Of a DNA stretch of 64,000 bases, positions 48,581-59,832 are shown piece by piece. Under the pieces are notes generated by a model. It saw only the letters and a program-made list of their open reading frames with translations. It was not told the origin of the DNA and ran no database searches. The DNA is from Lysobacteraceae bacterium (GTDB lineage: Bacteria > Pseudomonadota > Gammaproteobacteria > Xanthomonadales > Xanthomonadaceae): positions 1-64,000 of the forward strand of contig QBLY01000015.1 in assembly GCA_003241895.1 (NCBI GenBank). The letters are read 5' to 3'. Numbering within the stretch: the first letter of the stretch is position 1; each line of letters opens with the position of its first letter. The translations under genes were made by a program, and so were the position numbers.

Positions 48581-50494
48581 CTACCGGCAGAACTTGGGCT
48601 GCGACAGCCGGGCCACCGGCAGGTCCTGGTGCCAGCTGCCCTGCAGTGCACCGCTGAACAGAGCGGCGACCGACATGCCGGTCACATCATTGGGGGCCAG
48701 CGTGCGGGTGGCCGTGCCGGCCGCCGTGCCGGTCAGGTTGACGCGCGGCGCCAGCGGCGCAAAACCGGTGAACCATTGCATCGCGAAAATGTCCGCGCCG
48801 CCGTCGAAGCCCTTCTGCCCGTAAAGCCAGCGCGGCATGCCCCGGTCGTCGTAGAGGTAGGGGATGAACACTTCCTGCGGGTTGGCGCCGCCGGTGGCCT
48901 GGTAGGTGTAGCCAAAGCCCGGCATCGACGGCGAGTACCAGTGCCCGCTGACGTCCAGCACCTGGCCGCCGAAGCTGGGACACGTGCCGCCGCCAACGCG
49001 GACCATCGGTTCGGAGCCGCTCTGCCCGTCGATGTTGAAGCTGAAGACCATCGATTCCGCGCCGGTCTCGGTGATGATCACGTCGCCCACGTCCACGGCA
49101 TGGGTGGCCGCGCCGTCCCAGACCACGCGGAAGAGCTCCGCCTTCCATAGGCCTGGTCGGAACGGCACGCGGCCCTGCGAGTAATACCAAGTCGGCGTGC
49201 CGTCCTGCAGGTAGGTGTACCAGACCGTCAGCCATTGGTCGGGAAAGCCTGCCGGGCCCGCGAAGTCGAGGAACAGGCCGTGGCCGTCGCGCGCCGGGTT
49301 GACGTACTGCCCCGAACGCAGGCGCGTCGCATGGGGAGAGGGGTATATCTGGGCGCGCAGTTTCAGGTCCACCGTTTCGGTGCCCGGATTGGTGACTACC
49401 GCATACCAGCGGCCAGGCGGGAGGTCCACGACACGCACGTTGAGGAAGCCGCCATCACCTGCATTGGCCCGGCGCAGGCCGGGAACGTTGTTCCAGGCGG
49501 GGGCGGGCCCGATGGTTGGCGTGGCCGGCCAATCCTGCCGGGCGACGTACAGCTCCACGTCGCCGGTACTCTGGCTGGCGCTGAACTGCACCGTGCCGCC
49601 GTGCGCCGGCACGTCGATGTAGAGGCGGTCGTGGCGGGTGCCCGGCGGCAGCGTCACCGGCCTGTCGACGCCGTTGGCCAGGGCGAACGGCTGGAAGCTG
49701 GGCTCGCCGGTGCGCGAGAAGTTGACGGGAATCGTGGCGACAACGGTGTCGCCGGTCTTCACCAGGACATAGCCGAAGCGTTCGGTGCCCGGGACCAGCG
49801 AGGGGTCGTCATAGATGATGCGCACGTCGAAAGGCGAACCCTCGGGTACACGACCGGGTCCGGTGGCCACCAGGTAGGGCACGGTGTCCGGCCCGGCAAG
49901 CGGGAAGAACGTTCGCTCGCGGGAGCTGATCACCACCGAGTCGACCTGCACCTGGGCCACTGCGGCGCCGCGGTTCTGCACCATCAGCCAGTAACGCTGG
50001 TCGACCGGCCCGCTCTGCACCGTGAATTCGCAAAACTGCCGGGGTCCCGCAACGGCCGACCGGCAGATCTGCCCTTGCACGCGGGGCGCAGGGCCCACTC
50101 CCACGAACAGCTCAATGTCCTGACTCGACGCCAGGGTGGAAACGCGAATCCGGTAATCCGCGGGCTCCTGGCCCAAACCATTGCCAGGAACCACGAAGGT
50201 CCGCGACCGGATCACCTCCGGCACGTCATAGGGTGTCCCGGGTGAAGGATGCGGCTCCAGCACTTCCATCGTCCGGGTCGGCGCCGCCAGCACGGTCGTG
50301 GCGAACCGGGCGCTGGGCAGCGCCGGCAACCCTGACAGGGCGATATCGACGTAGCCGCGTTCCGCGTCCACCGCCAGCTCCCGCGGCGCGAGCACTTCCG
50401 CGCTTGCCGACGCCGCCGTAAGCATTGCCGCCATGGTGAGCAACAGTCCCAGGCCGCGACGGCCGCCCGAAATTCGCGCGTCTAGCGCCGGCAT
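48581..50494 (-). CDS. Large secreted protein with PPC-like and WYTY/GHW repeat domains (paralogue A)
   Basis: 637 residues with a signal peptide ending ...MLTAASASA. The middle contains a pre-peptidase C-terminal (PPC)-like strand set (LYIDVPAHGGTVQFSASQST). The C-terminal third holds two diverged repeats: one with NPARDGHGLFLDFAG and WYTYLQDGTPTWYY, the other with GHWYSPSMPGFGY and YDDRGMPRWLYGQ. No catalytic motif is seen; a surface-adhesive or structural role is conceivable. It is a clear paralogue of 50636-52681 with the same repeat order and end. ATG 50494 is preferred to a GTG at 50509; neither has a good Shine-Dalgarno. A hand-counted line is 73% GC. Confidence 0.8.
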   Translation of the reverse strand: MPALDARISGGRRGLGLLLTMAAMLTAASASAEVLAPRELAVDAERGYVDIALSGLPALPSARFATTVLAAPTRTMEVLEPHPSPGTPYDVPEVIRSRTFVVPGNGLGQEPADYRIRVSTLASSQDIELFVGVGPAPRVQGQICRSAVAGPRQFCEFTVQSGPVDQRYWLMVQNRGAAVAQVQVDSVVISSRERTFFPLAGPDTVPYLVATGPGRVPEGSPFDVRIIYDDPSLVPGTERFGYVLVKTGDTVVATIPVNFSRTGEPSFQPFALANGVDRPVTLPPGTRHDRLYIDVPAHGGTVQFSASQSTGDVELYVARQDWPATPTIGPAPAWNNVPGLRRANAGDGGFLNVRVVDLPPGRWYAVVTNPGTETVDLKLRAQIYPSPHATRLRSGQYVNPARDGHGLFLDFAGPAGFPDQWLTVWYTYLQDGTPTWYYSQGRVPFRPGLWKAELFRVVWDGAATHAVDVGDVIITETGAESMVFSFNIDGQSGSEPMVRVGGGTCPSFGGQVLDVSGHWYSPSMPGFGYTYQATGGANPQEVFIPYLYDDRGMPRWLYGQKGFDGGADIFAMQWFTGFAPLAPRVNLTGTAAGTATRTLAPNDVTGMSVAALFSGALQGSWHQDLPVARLSQPKFCR

Positions 50495-50567
50495 AGCGAG
50501 GTATTGCACAGGGTGGGGATCCTTCGCGATTCGCAGGGTTCGTAGAAAGGCTTGCCGGAGGCAGGGA

Positions 50568-50600
50568 TTAGAAGTCCATGCGGCCGCCGCCCATGTCGCC
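50568..50600 (-). pseudogene. Remnant of a second groEL 3' end
   Basis: On the minus strand this segment reads codon by codon G-D-M-G-G-G-R-M-D-F-stop, the characteristic Gly/Met-rich tail of GroEL. It shares GCATGGACTTCTAA exactly with the intact groEL end at 52875. Weak similarity (about 10 of 16 bases) continues past the stop to CCG-CAAGC. It has no coding sequence in front of it and lies between the two paralogous secreted-protein genes. Confidence 0.75.
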
Positions 50601-50635
50601 GTGAGCCAAACCGGCGGAATATTACCTCGAGCAAC

Positions 50636-52681
50636 TCACCGGCAATCCTTACGTGCCGAAAGCAGCCCTGCGGGAAGATTCTCGCTCCACGTACCGGACA
50701 ACGGCGGTGCGAGTGTTGCGTTGAGCGACATGTGGGTCAGCCCGGGCAAATTGTCGGGAGCTGCCGCCGGACCGAGCGTACGCACCAGCGTGCCCACCTG
50801 GGTGGTGGTGGTCGGCACCGCCGTGCAAAGCGGACAGAAGCCACTGAGCTGCAGCATGTTCACTGCGCTGATGGCCGGGTTGTAGTTCTTTTGTCCATAC
50901 AGCCAGCGTGGCTGGCCTTTGGCGTCGTACATGTACGCAATATGGATCTCAGTGCCCGGTTCAAACTGGGCGCTGTAGCCAAACCCGGGTTTGTCCGGTG
51001 AGAACCAGTGACCCGTGGCATCGAGGCCATTGCCGTTGTAGGGAACACAGCCTGGGCCGCCAAGGCGCACCATCGTTTCTGAACCCGCCTCGCCATCAAG
51101 GATGTAGGAGAACTGGAAGCTGTCATCGCCCTGCACGGTAACCCTTCCAATTCCCACACCGTAGGCGAAGCTTTGGTTTCCATCCCATACCACACGATAC
51201 AAAGGCGATTGCCAGATGGCATTGCCCACCTCGGCTGTCGGCGCGGGGCCGGCGGCGTAATACCAGGTGGGCGTGCCGTCCTTCATATAGGTGTACCAGA
51301 CCATGACCCATTGGTCTCCGGCGAAATCCAGAAACGCCCCATGGCCGCTGCGTGACGGATTGAAGTAGTGGCCGGCCTGGAAGTCAGGCGCTGGGCCGAA
51401 GGCATTGAACTTGACGGCTGCCGTCATGTCCATCGGCTCACCGGTTTTGGAAACCGGCATTACGTACCAGCGCCCGGGCGTCAGGTCCGGGCCCGTGACA
51501 GTGATGTTTTCAGACGAGTAGGCGGAGTCGTCGAAAGTCGTGGCCTGGAATGCAGCCGCGGCCGTCGAAACCTTGACGACCCTGGACTGCGATGGATCTG
51601 GCCCCGGACTGGAAGCGGGCACGAGATAAAGATCGATATCGCGCGCTGCGCCCGGGCCTGGCAATTCATCGGAGAAATCACCCCGACGTGCGCGAAAAGT
51701 CACCGACGTGGCATTGACGGGAATATCGATGAACGTACCGCCATGGATTCCACGCTGTGAAAAACTGGCCGCAGCTCCGTCGCTCCATTTCTTGTCGACG
51801 GGATCATAGGAGCCCAACAAAGGCATCTCCGAGTAGTCGGTGCCGTCCCAGCGGAAGCGCACGGGAATTTCCCTCACCAATTGCCCGGTTGCGGAATAAA
51901 TCCGCAGAAACGTAGCCAAATAGTAGTTCGGCGGAGTGAGGCGCAGGTTGTGCGTCGCTCTCACGCGAAACTCATCGTTGGCAGCAACCCTGCCTGGACC
52001 ACTGAATACGCCCGTGGCTTCGCCCGTGGTCAGCACATACGACTCGATCTCAAACTGGCTCGATACGTTGCCCTGGTTGGTCGCCCTGACGTCGAATCTG
52101 GTCTGGTAGATCGGGAACTGCGTGCCCTGCGGAAGGATCGTCTCGAAGTCGCAAGTAGCCATCTGGGCCGCAGAACCCGATGCCGAGCACACTGGAGTGC
52201 CGCTGGAGTCAAGAACCTCCAGCAGGAATTGCGACGAGCCAGCGCTTTTCACGTTTGCGACGAAACGGCGCTTTTCTTCCGGCCCTGGTCCGGTCGCATA
52301 TATGGGTACGATTTGGGTTTGTGTGAAGCTGTTGGTGGGAGCCAACAATGCGCCATCCTGCCTGACCCGTTCCGGGGGGTAACTCAGGAATCTTGCGCTG
52401 GCCAGCGCTGGCAAGCCTGACAATTCGATCTCAAACCATCCGCGGTCGAAACTCGCGGTGTAACTGACGCCCGCTGCACCGGGCTGCACCACCGTGCCGA
52501 TCTGATTCTTGATCCGAGGCCCTGTTTCAACCGAGCCGGCGCCCGGGGCCGACGCCGCAATGGAATAGACGCTGCTTGCATGAGCCGTCGCGAGAGAAAC
52601 GCAGGCGAGAGACAAGATCAGTGAGCGAAGCACGAGGCGTGTCTTCGCCCGTGAAGGGCGCGATGTGGACGGCATGCTCAT
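50636..52681 (-). CDS. Large secreted protein with WYTY/GHW repeat domains (paralogue B)
   Basis: 681 residues. The signal peptide (LVLRSLILSLACVSLATAHAS) follows a basic start; AGGAG lies five bases before the ATG. The layout parallels 48581-50494: an N-terminal DRGWFEIELSGLPALASARFL block, a PPC-like central part and the same two C-terminal repeats (NPSRSGHGAFLDFAG with WYTYMKDGTPTWYY, and GHWFSPDKPGFGY with YDAKGQPRWLYGQ). A conserved final cysteine precedes the stop in both. Two hand-counted lines give 58% GC, well below neighbours, which suggests separate acquisition. The gene is flanked by the real groEL end and the groEL-tail remnant. Function unknown. Confidence 0.82.
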   Translation of the reverse strand: MSMPSTSRPSRAKTRLVLRSLILSLACVSLATAHASSVYSIAASAPGAGSVETGPRIKNQIGTVVQPGAAGVSYTASFDRGWFEIELSGLPALASARFLSYPPERVRQDGALLAPTNSFTQTQIVPIYATGPGPEEKRRFVANVKSAGSSQFLLEVLDSSGTPVCSASGSAAQMATCDFETILPQGTQFPIYQTRFDVRATNQGNVSSQFEIESYVLTTGEATGVFSGPGRVAANDEFRVRATHNLRLTPPNYYLATFLRIYSATGQLVREIPVRFRWDGTDYSEMPLLGSYDPVDKKWSDGAAASFSQRGIHGGTFIDIPVNATSVTFRARRGDFSDELPGPGAARDIDLYLVPASSPGPDPSQSRVVKVSTAAAAFQATTFDDSAYSSENITVTGPDLTPGRWYVMPVSKTGEPMDMTAAVKFNAFGPAPDFQAGHYFNPSRSGHGAFLDFAGDQWVMVWYTYMKDGTPTWYYAAGPAPTAEVGNAIWQSPLYRVVWDGNQSFAYGVGIGRVTVQGDDSFQFSYILDGEAGSETMVRLGGPGCVPYNGNGLDATGHWFSPDKPGFGYSAQFEPGTEIHIAYMYDAKGQPRWLYGQKNYNPAISAVNMLQLSGFCPLCTAVPTTTTQVGTLVRTLGPAAAPDNLPGLTHMSLNATLAPPLSGTWSENLPAGLLSARKDCR

Positions 52682-52821
52682 GAGGCTCCTGGGGTTTATG
52701 TTTTTCTGGCGCCGGGGCGCAGGACACCTGCTTGATGCCGAAAAATGCTACCACGGCCATCCCAGTGGACAGCACTCGCGCGGACCGCGCCGCTGCAGCG
52801 GATGCAGGTCGCCCCAAACAA

Positions 52822-52848
52822 CGAAGCCCGGCACAAGGCCGGGCTTCG
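52822..52848 (-). terminator. groEL terminator
   Basis: CGAAGCCCGG (52822-52831) and CCGGGCTTCG (52839-52848) form a 10-pair stem with a seven-base loop, 27 bases after the groEL stop. On the minus strand TTGTTTGG follows. It separates the chaperonin operon from the 50636-52681 gene. Confidence 0.88.
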
Positions 52849-52874
52849 CAGTCAAGCTTGTCGGGGACCTGGAC

Positions 52875-54882
<2,008 letters not shown>

Positions 54883-54931
54883 GCTTAATTCCTCGTTATT
54901 CCAATGATTTCAGCAACATGGGCCAAGTGTG

Positions 54932-54958
54932 TTAGCACTCGACCCCGGTGAGTGCCAA
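54932..54958 (-). promoter_or_regulatory. CIRCE operator (HrcA-binding site) of groES-groEL
   Basis: The plus strand reads TTAGCACTC-GACCCCGGT-GAGTGCCAA, which matches the CIRCE consensus TTAGCACTC-N9-GAGTGCTAA with a single mismatch and exact spacing. Its place upstream of groES is the canonical position. HrcA bound here represses the operon until heat shock. Confidence 0.96.
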
Positions 54959-55139
54959 TGATACGCGCACGGCATGGGGACAGGAAGCCGCGCGACTCCC
55001 TATAACTGGGGCCGCCCCCCCGCCTTTCAAGGCAACCCCAAGAACAGAGCAGCAAGAACGGGTGTCACAAAGGGCTGGCAGACTCAGGCGCCCGGCACGG
55101 GTACCGAAGTTCCCTCCAAACCTTGCACTGGAGTTCCCG

Positions 55140-56900
55140 ATGTCGATGACCCACCGCGGCTTGGCCGCCCTGGCGCTTTGCGCTGCGCTTTCCCCGCTTG
55201 GCGCCCGCGCCGAAGTGTTCATCAACGAGATCCACTACGACGACCGAACCGCCTCGGGCGACATCGGTGAGCGCATTGAAGTGATGGCCACCGCGGGCGA
55301 ATCGCTCAGCGGCTACCGGATTTATCTCTACAACGGCACCAGCTCGACCACGGCCGCCACCTTCTACGACAACGACCTGGTGCCGGCCGGCAGCCTGGTG
55401 GCCTGCGGCGCCACGGTGCGCGTGGCGACGGTCACCTACCCGGTGAACGGCATCCAGAACGGCAGCAACGACGGCATCGCCCTGGTCAACCCCAGCGGCC
55501 AGGTGGTGCAGTTCCTGAGCTACGAAGGCGTCATCCGGGCCTCCAACGGCCCGGCCGCGGGGCGCACCAGCGTCAACCTGCCGGTGTCGGAAACCAACAG
55601 CACCCTGGCCGGCACCTCACTGCAGCTGGGCGGGACGGCCACCGGGTCGGCTGGCTTTACCTGGCGTGCGTCGGCCACCCAGCGGTTCAACGCCTGCAAC
55701 AACAACCAAGTGGTCAGCGCGCCAAACCCGGCGCCCACGGTCACCGGCACCACACCGGCCAATGGCGCCACCGGTTTCCCGGCCGCCGGCGACCTGGCCG
55801 TGAGCTTCAGTGAAACCGTCACGCTGGGCACCGGCGCGTTCGCCCTGCAGTGCTCCCTGTCGGGCCACGTGGCGCTGACGTATCCGGCCAGCGGCAGCGG
55901 CTTCGGGATCAGCACCAACACGGCGCTGCGCGGCGCCGAGACCTGTACGCTGACGGTTGCGGCCAGCCAGGTCACCGACGCCGGCGGCGCCAAGATGGCG
56001 GCCAACCGCACCGTGGGCTTCACCGTGGCCGAAGCGGCGCAGACCGGCTACTACAGCCGCGTCAACACCGCCAGCGCTTCGCAGCTGCGCTGCTCGCTGC
56101 ACGCCACCCTCCGCGGCCACACCGCGTATCCGTACAGCGGCTCGGGCACCAGCACTTGGACGATCCTGGAAATCGCCGATGAAAACCCCGCCAACACCGG
56201 GCAGATTCTCGATGCCTACCGCAACCGCAGCTACCCGAAGGTGAGCGGCCGCGCCGGCACCGGCACCGGCCTGACCTACAACCGCGAACACACCTGGCCC
56301 AACTCGCTGGGCTTTGGCAGCGCCAGCGGCAACCTGGGCCTGCCCAACGCGCCCTATACCGACACCCACATGCTTTACCTCACCGACGCCAATTACAACT
56401 CCGACCGCGGCAACATGCCCTACGCCAACTGCGCGCTCAGCGCCCAGTGCGGCGAGCGCGTCACCGAAGCCAACAACGGCGCCGGTGGCGGCAGCGGCAC
56501 GTACCCGGGCAACTCGAACTGGTTCAAGGGTCCGAACGGCAACACCGGCTCTTTCGAAGTGTGGAACAGGCGCAAGGGCGACATGGCGCGCGCGGTGCTT
56601 TACATGGCCATCCGATACGAAGGCGGCGTCGACCCGACCTCGGGCCAGACCGAGCCGGACCTGGAGCTGACCGACAACCGCGCGCAGATCGTCATCACCT
56701 CGGCATCGCCGGCCTACATGGGCCTGCTGTCCACCCTGCTGGCCTGGCACCAGGCCGACCCGGTGGACGCGGCCGAGCGCGATCGCAACGAGGTGATCTA
56801 CAGCTTCCAGGGCAACCGCAACCCGTTCATCGACCACCCGGAGTGGGCAACGGCGGGGCTGTTCACCTCGGCCAAGCCGGCCAGCTGCAGCCTCAACTGA
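55140..56900 (+). CDS. Secreted endonuclease I with lamin-tail and Big_5-like domains
   Basis: 586 residues with a signal peptide (LAALALCAALSPLGARAE). Domain order: a lamin-tail domain (about 25-165, starting VFINEIHYDDRTASGD), a bacterial Ig-like (Big_5) domain (about 205-315, GTTPANGATGFPAAGDLAVSFSETV), and an endonuclease I (EndA/NucM) domain to the end with the catalytic REHTWPNS histidine, DTHMLYLTDANYNSDRGNMP and the typical FEVWNRRKGDMARAVLYMAIRY. It should cut DNA or RNA outside the cell, for nutrient scavenging or biofilm DNA. GGAG precedes ATG 55140 by eight bases. It is divergent from groES. Confidence 0.93.
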   Translation: MSMTHRGLAALALCAALSPLGARAEVFINEIHYDDRTASGDIGERIEVMATAGESLSGYRIYLYNGTSSTTAATFYDNDLVPAGSLVACGATVRVATVTYPVNGIQNGSNDGIALVNPSGQVVQFLSYEGVIRASNGPAAGRTSVNLPVSETNSTLAGTSLQLGGTATGSAGFTWRASATQRFNACNNNQVVSAPNPAPTVTGTTPANGATGFPAAGDLAVSFSETVTLGTGAFALQCSLSGHVALTYPASGSGFGISTNTALRGAETCTLTVAASQVTDAGGAKMAANRTVGFTVAEAAQTGYYSRVNTASASQLRCSLHATLRGHTAYPYSGSGTSTWTILEIADENPANTGQILDAYRNRSYPKVSGRAGTGTGLTYNREHTWPNSLGFGSASGNLGLPNAPYTDTHMLYLTDANYNSDRGNMPYANCALSAQCGERVTEANNGAGGGSGTYPGNSNWFKGPNGNTGSFEVWNRRKGDMARAVLYMAIRYEGGVDPTSGQTEPDLELTDNRAQIVITSASPAYMGLLSTLLAWHQADPVDAAERDRNEVIYSFQGNRNPFIDHPEWATAGLFTSAKPASCSLN

Positions 56901-56922
56901 CCCCAACTTGCGCGGACACCGG

Positions 56923-56949
56923 ACCCTGCCCCTACAATCGGGGCAGGGT
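56923..56949 (+). terminator. Hairpin after the endonuclease gene
   Basis: ACCCTGCCCC (56923-56932) and GGGGCAGGGT (56940-56949) form a perfect 10-pair stem over TACAATC, 22 bases after the stop. A short T-rich tail (TCGGGTTT) follows. The remainder of the 323-base gap up to 57223 shows no gene, repeat or clear promoter; GC-rich inverted segments only. Confidence 0.65.
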
Positions 56950-57223
56950 TCGGGTTTCCGCCCCCGGCTACGCCGCCTGCGTCACGACAGGCCGGGCCGG
57001 GACCAGGGCGGCACTCGTTCAAGGCCCTGCCCCGGCGCGACCGGCGGCAGCGGCCCTGCTGGCCTGACGCGAAGACGCGCAGGCCGACCCGGTCGGGCAA
57101 TCGATGCCGCACGGTCCTCAGGGGAGGCCGCATGCGGGCCCACATCGGGATCCGGCGATCACGCCGACGTCGATGCAAAGCGACGCGGCGATGCAAGTGC
57201 GCTGGTTTTCCGGGGAAACATCG

Positions 57224-57589
57224 ATGACGCTTCTATTCAACCGTATCAGGCAGGCGCGCCGTGGCGCCGAGATGTCACAGGCCGAATTGGCCGTCACCGT
57301 GGGCGTGGCCCGCAGCGCCGTGGCGCAGTGGGAACGCAAGGACGGCGCCAAACCCACCACCGACAACATGGGCAAGATCGCCCTGGCCACCGCCGTCAGC
57401 TTCGAGTGGCTGGCCACGGGCCGCGGCGGGCGATGGATCGGCGGTGACGAGGAAACGCCGGCGATGATGCTCAACTTCTACGCCCAGTGCGGGCTGGAGG
57501 AGCGGCTGCTGATCGCCTTCCGCTCCCTGCGCAGCCCGGAGCAGCAGCCGCTGGTGGACTTCGTGGAGGCCATGACCGACCGGTCCTGA
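57224..57589 (+). CDS. XRE-type helix-turn-helix transcriptional regulator
   Basis: 121 residues. A Cro/C1-type helix-turn-helix spans about residues 5-60 (IRQARRGAEMSQAELAVTVG, VARSAVAQWERKDGAKPT). The C-terminal half is acidic and helical (EERLLIAFRSLRSPEQQPL) and probably mediates dimerisation. ATG 57224 is chosen because GGGGA lies seven bases upstream and the HTH begins directly; in-frame ATGs at 57191 and 57173 would add a sequence without family features. No prophage genes are near, so this is likely a chromosomal regulator with unknown targets. Confidence 0.85.
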   Translation: MTLLFNRIRQARRGAEMSQAELAVTVGVARSAVAQWERKDGAKPTTDNMGKIALATAVSFEWLATGRGGRWIGGDEETPAMMLNFYAQCGLEERLLIAFRSLRSPEQQPLVDFVEAMTDRS

Positions 57590-57701
57590 GGCCTCGGCGC
57601 CCGGGCATTCTCGCCTTGGCGACGAACTTCCGGGGATACTGGCGGTCTCATAGTGCGGCCGGGGAACCCTGGCCGTGCCCGCCCCTCTCCGAGATCCCCG
57701 C

Positions 57702-59831
57702 ATGACCCGTTGGCTGTTGGCCCTGGCGGCCGCGCTGCTGCTTTCCCCGGCCGCCCAGGCCGTGGACGAAGAAGACCTGCTGCCCATCGACGAGGCGTTT
57801 GCGCTGACCGCGCAGGCCAGCGACCGCGGCCGCCTGGAGTTCACCTGGCAGATCGCCGACGGCTACTATCTTTACAAGCACCGCATGGGCGCCGAAGCGC
57901 AGGCCGGCTTCACCGCCGCCGGACCGCTGGTGCTGCCGGCCGGTGAGGCCTACACCGACGAATTCTTCGGCGACGTGGAAACCTACCGCGGCTCGGTCAC
58001 CGGCACGCTCGACGGCCGCGCCAGCGCCGACACGGTCCAGGTGAAGGTGAAGTACCAGGGCTGCGCCGACGTGGGCATCTGCTATCCGCCCCACACCAAG
58101 CTGCTCACCGTCGCGCTGCCGGCGGGCGCTGCGGCACCGGCCGGCGGCCTGATCACGCTGGACGCGCCGCGCGGCGGCAACCTGCTGGGCAACGACGCCG
58201 TTAATGGCGCCAGCGACGGCCTGCCGCTGCCCGAAGCCCAGGCCTTCGGGTTCGAAGCCATCGTGGACACCCCCGACCGCCTGCTGCTGCGCTTCACGCC
58301 GGCGCCGGGCTACTACCTCTACCGCGACAACACCACGGTGGCGCTGGACGCCTCCGGTGCGCGCGCCGGGGCCATCGCCTGGCCGCCGTCGAAGTCGCAC
58401 TACGACGAACACTTCGGCGACGTGCAGGTTTACTTCGACCAGGTGGAAGCACCGCTGCCCGTGCTCCGCACCGACGCCGGGGCGATGCCCGCCACCCTGA
58501 CCATCACCTTCCAGGGCTGCCAGGAAGAAGGCATCTGCTACCCGCCGATGACCCGCACCGTGGCGCTGCAGCTTCCGGCCGGCGGCACCCTGGCCAGCGC
58601 CGACGCCCGCGAAACACCGCCCGCCCGCACCAGCACGCCGCTGTGGCTGGCCCTGCTGCTGGCGCTGGGCGGCGGCCTCATCCTCAACCTGATGCCGTGC
58701 GTACTGCCGGTGCTGTCGCTCAAGGCCCTGTCGCTGGCGCAGGGCGGCGGCCAGGCCAAGCGCCAGGCGCTTTGGTACACGGCCGGCGTGCTGGCCAGCT
58801 TCGCCGTGGTGGGCGCGATCGCGCTGGCGCTGCGGCAGGCCGGGCTGGCGCTGGGCTGGGGCTTCCAGCTGCAGCAGCCGGGCGTCATTGCGGCGCTGGT
58901 GCTGGTGATGGTGGCCATCGGCCTGTCGCTGTCGGGCGTAGTCACGTTCGGGGCTTCGCTGGCCGGCGCCGGCCAGAAGCTGACCGAGAAGTCCGGTCCG
59001 GCGGGCGACTTCTTCACTGGGGTGCTGGCGGTGGTGGTGGCCAGCCCGTGCACGGCGCCGTTCATGGGCACGGCGCTGGCGTTCGCGTTTGGCGCGTCGC
59101 CGGTCGTCGCCATCCTGGTGTTCGTCTTCCTGGGCCTGGGCCTGGCCCTGCCCTTCCTGCTGATCGGCTTCGTGCCGGCGCTGGCCAACCGCCTGCCGCG
59201 GCCCGGCGCCTGGATGGACACCTTCAAGCAGGCGCTGGCGTTCCCGATGTACCTCACCGCGGTGTGGCTGCTGTGGGTGCTGGCCAAGCAGCGCGGCGCC
59301 GACGCCATCGGCCTGGTGCTGGTGGCCGCGGTGGTGCTGGCGCTGGGACTGTGGTGGTGGGAAAAGGCCCGCTGGCGCGAACGGCTGCTGCCGCGGCTGC
59401 TGGCCGCCGCGCTGGTCGCGGCCTCGCTGTGGGCGGTGGTGGCGGTGCAGCGCATGCCCGCGCCCGAGCGCGCGGCAGCGGCCGAAACGGGCGTGGTGGC
59501 CTATTCGGCCGACGCGCTGGCGCAGCTGCGCCGCGACGGCCGCGTGGTGTTCGTGAACATGACCGCCGACTGGTGCGTCACCTGCAAGGCCAACGAAAAA
59601 ACCGTGCTGGCCCGCGACGGCTTCCGCACTGCGCTGGACGCCGCCGGCGCCGTGTACATGAAGGGCGACTGGACCGACGTGGACCCGGCGATCACCGCCT
59701 TCCTCGAGTCCCACGGTGCCGTGGGCGTGCCGCTGTACGTGGTGTACCCGCGCCAGGGCGAACCGGTGGTGCTGCCGGCCGTGCTGACCCAGGCCACGGT
59801 GGAACAGGCCCTGGCCGAGGCGGCGCGCTGA
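57702..59831 (+). CDS. dsbD: Thiol:disulfide interchange protein DsbD with duplicated N-terminal domain
   Basis: 709 residues (E. coli DsbD is about 565). After a signal peptide come two tandem periplasmic DsbD-alpha-like domains: one with Cys121/Cys127 in QGCADVGICYPP, one with Cys273/Cys279 in QGCQEEGICYPP. The membrane domain has its redox pair Cys333 (LMPCVLP) and Cys450 (SPCTAPF), and the C-terminal thioredoxin-like domain has Cys625/Cys628 (DWCVTCKAN). It carries electrons from cytoplasmic thioredoxin to periplasmic isomerases and cytochrome c maturation. It is followed one base later by a TlpA-like thioredoxin gene, a probable direct partner. Confidence 0.95.
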   Translation: MTRWLLALAAALLLSPAAQAVDEEDLLPIDEAFALTAQASDRGRLEFTWQIADGYYLYKHRMGAEAQAGFTAAGPLVLPAGEAYTDEFFGDVETYRGSVTGTLDGRASADTVQVKVKYQGCADVGICYPPHTKLLTVALPAGAAAPAGGLITLDAPRGGNLLGNDAVNGASDGLPLPEAQAFGFEAIVDTPDRLLLRFTPAPGYYLYRDNTTVALDASGARAGAIAWPPSKSHYDEHFGDVQVYFDQVEAPLPVLRTDAGAMPATLTITFQGCQEEGICYPPMTRTVALQLPAGGTLASADARETPPARTSTPLWLALLLALGGGLILNLMPCVLPVLSLKALSLAQGGGQAKRQALWYTAGVLASFAVVGAIALALRQAGLALGWGFQLQQPGVIAALVLVMVAIGLSLSGVVTFGASLAGAGQKLTEKSGPAGDFFTGVLAVVVASPCTAPFMGTALAFAFGASPVVAILVFVFLGLGLALPFLLIGFVPALANRLPRPGAWMDTFKQALAFPMYLTAVWLLWVLAKQRGADAIGLVLVAAVVLALGLWWWEKARWRERLLPRLLAAALVAASLWAVVAVQRMPAPERAAAAETGVVAYSADALAQLRRDGRVVFVNMTADWCVTCKANEKTVLARDGFRTALDAAGAVYMKGDWTDVDPAITAFLESHGAVGVPLYVVYPRQGEPVVLPAVLTQATVEQALAEAAR

Positions 59832-59832
59832 C

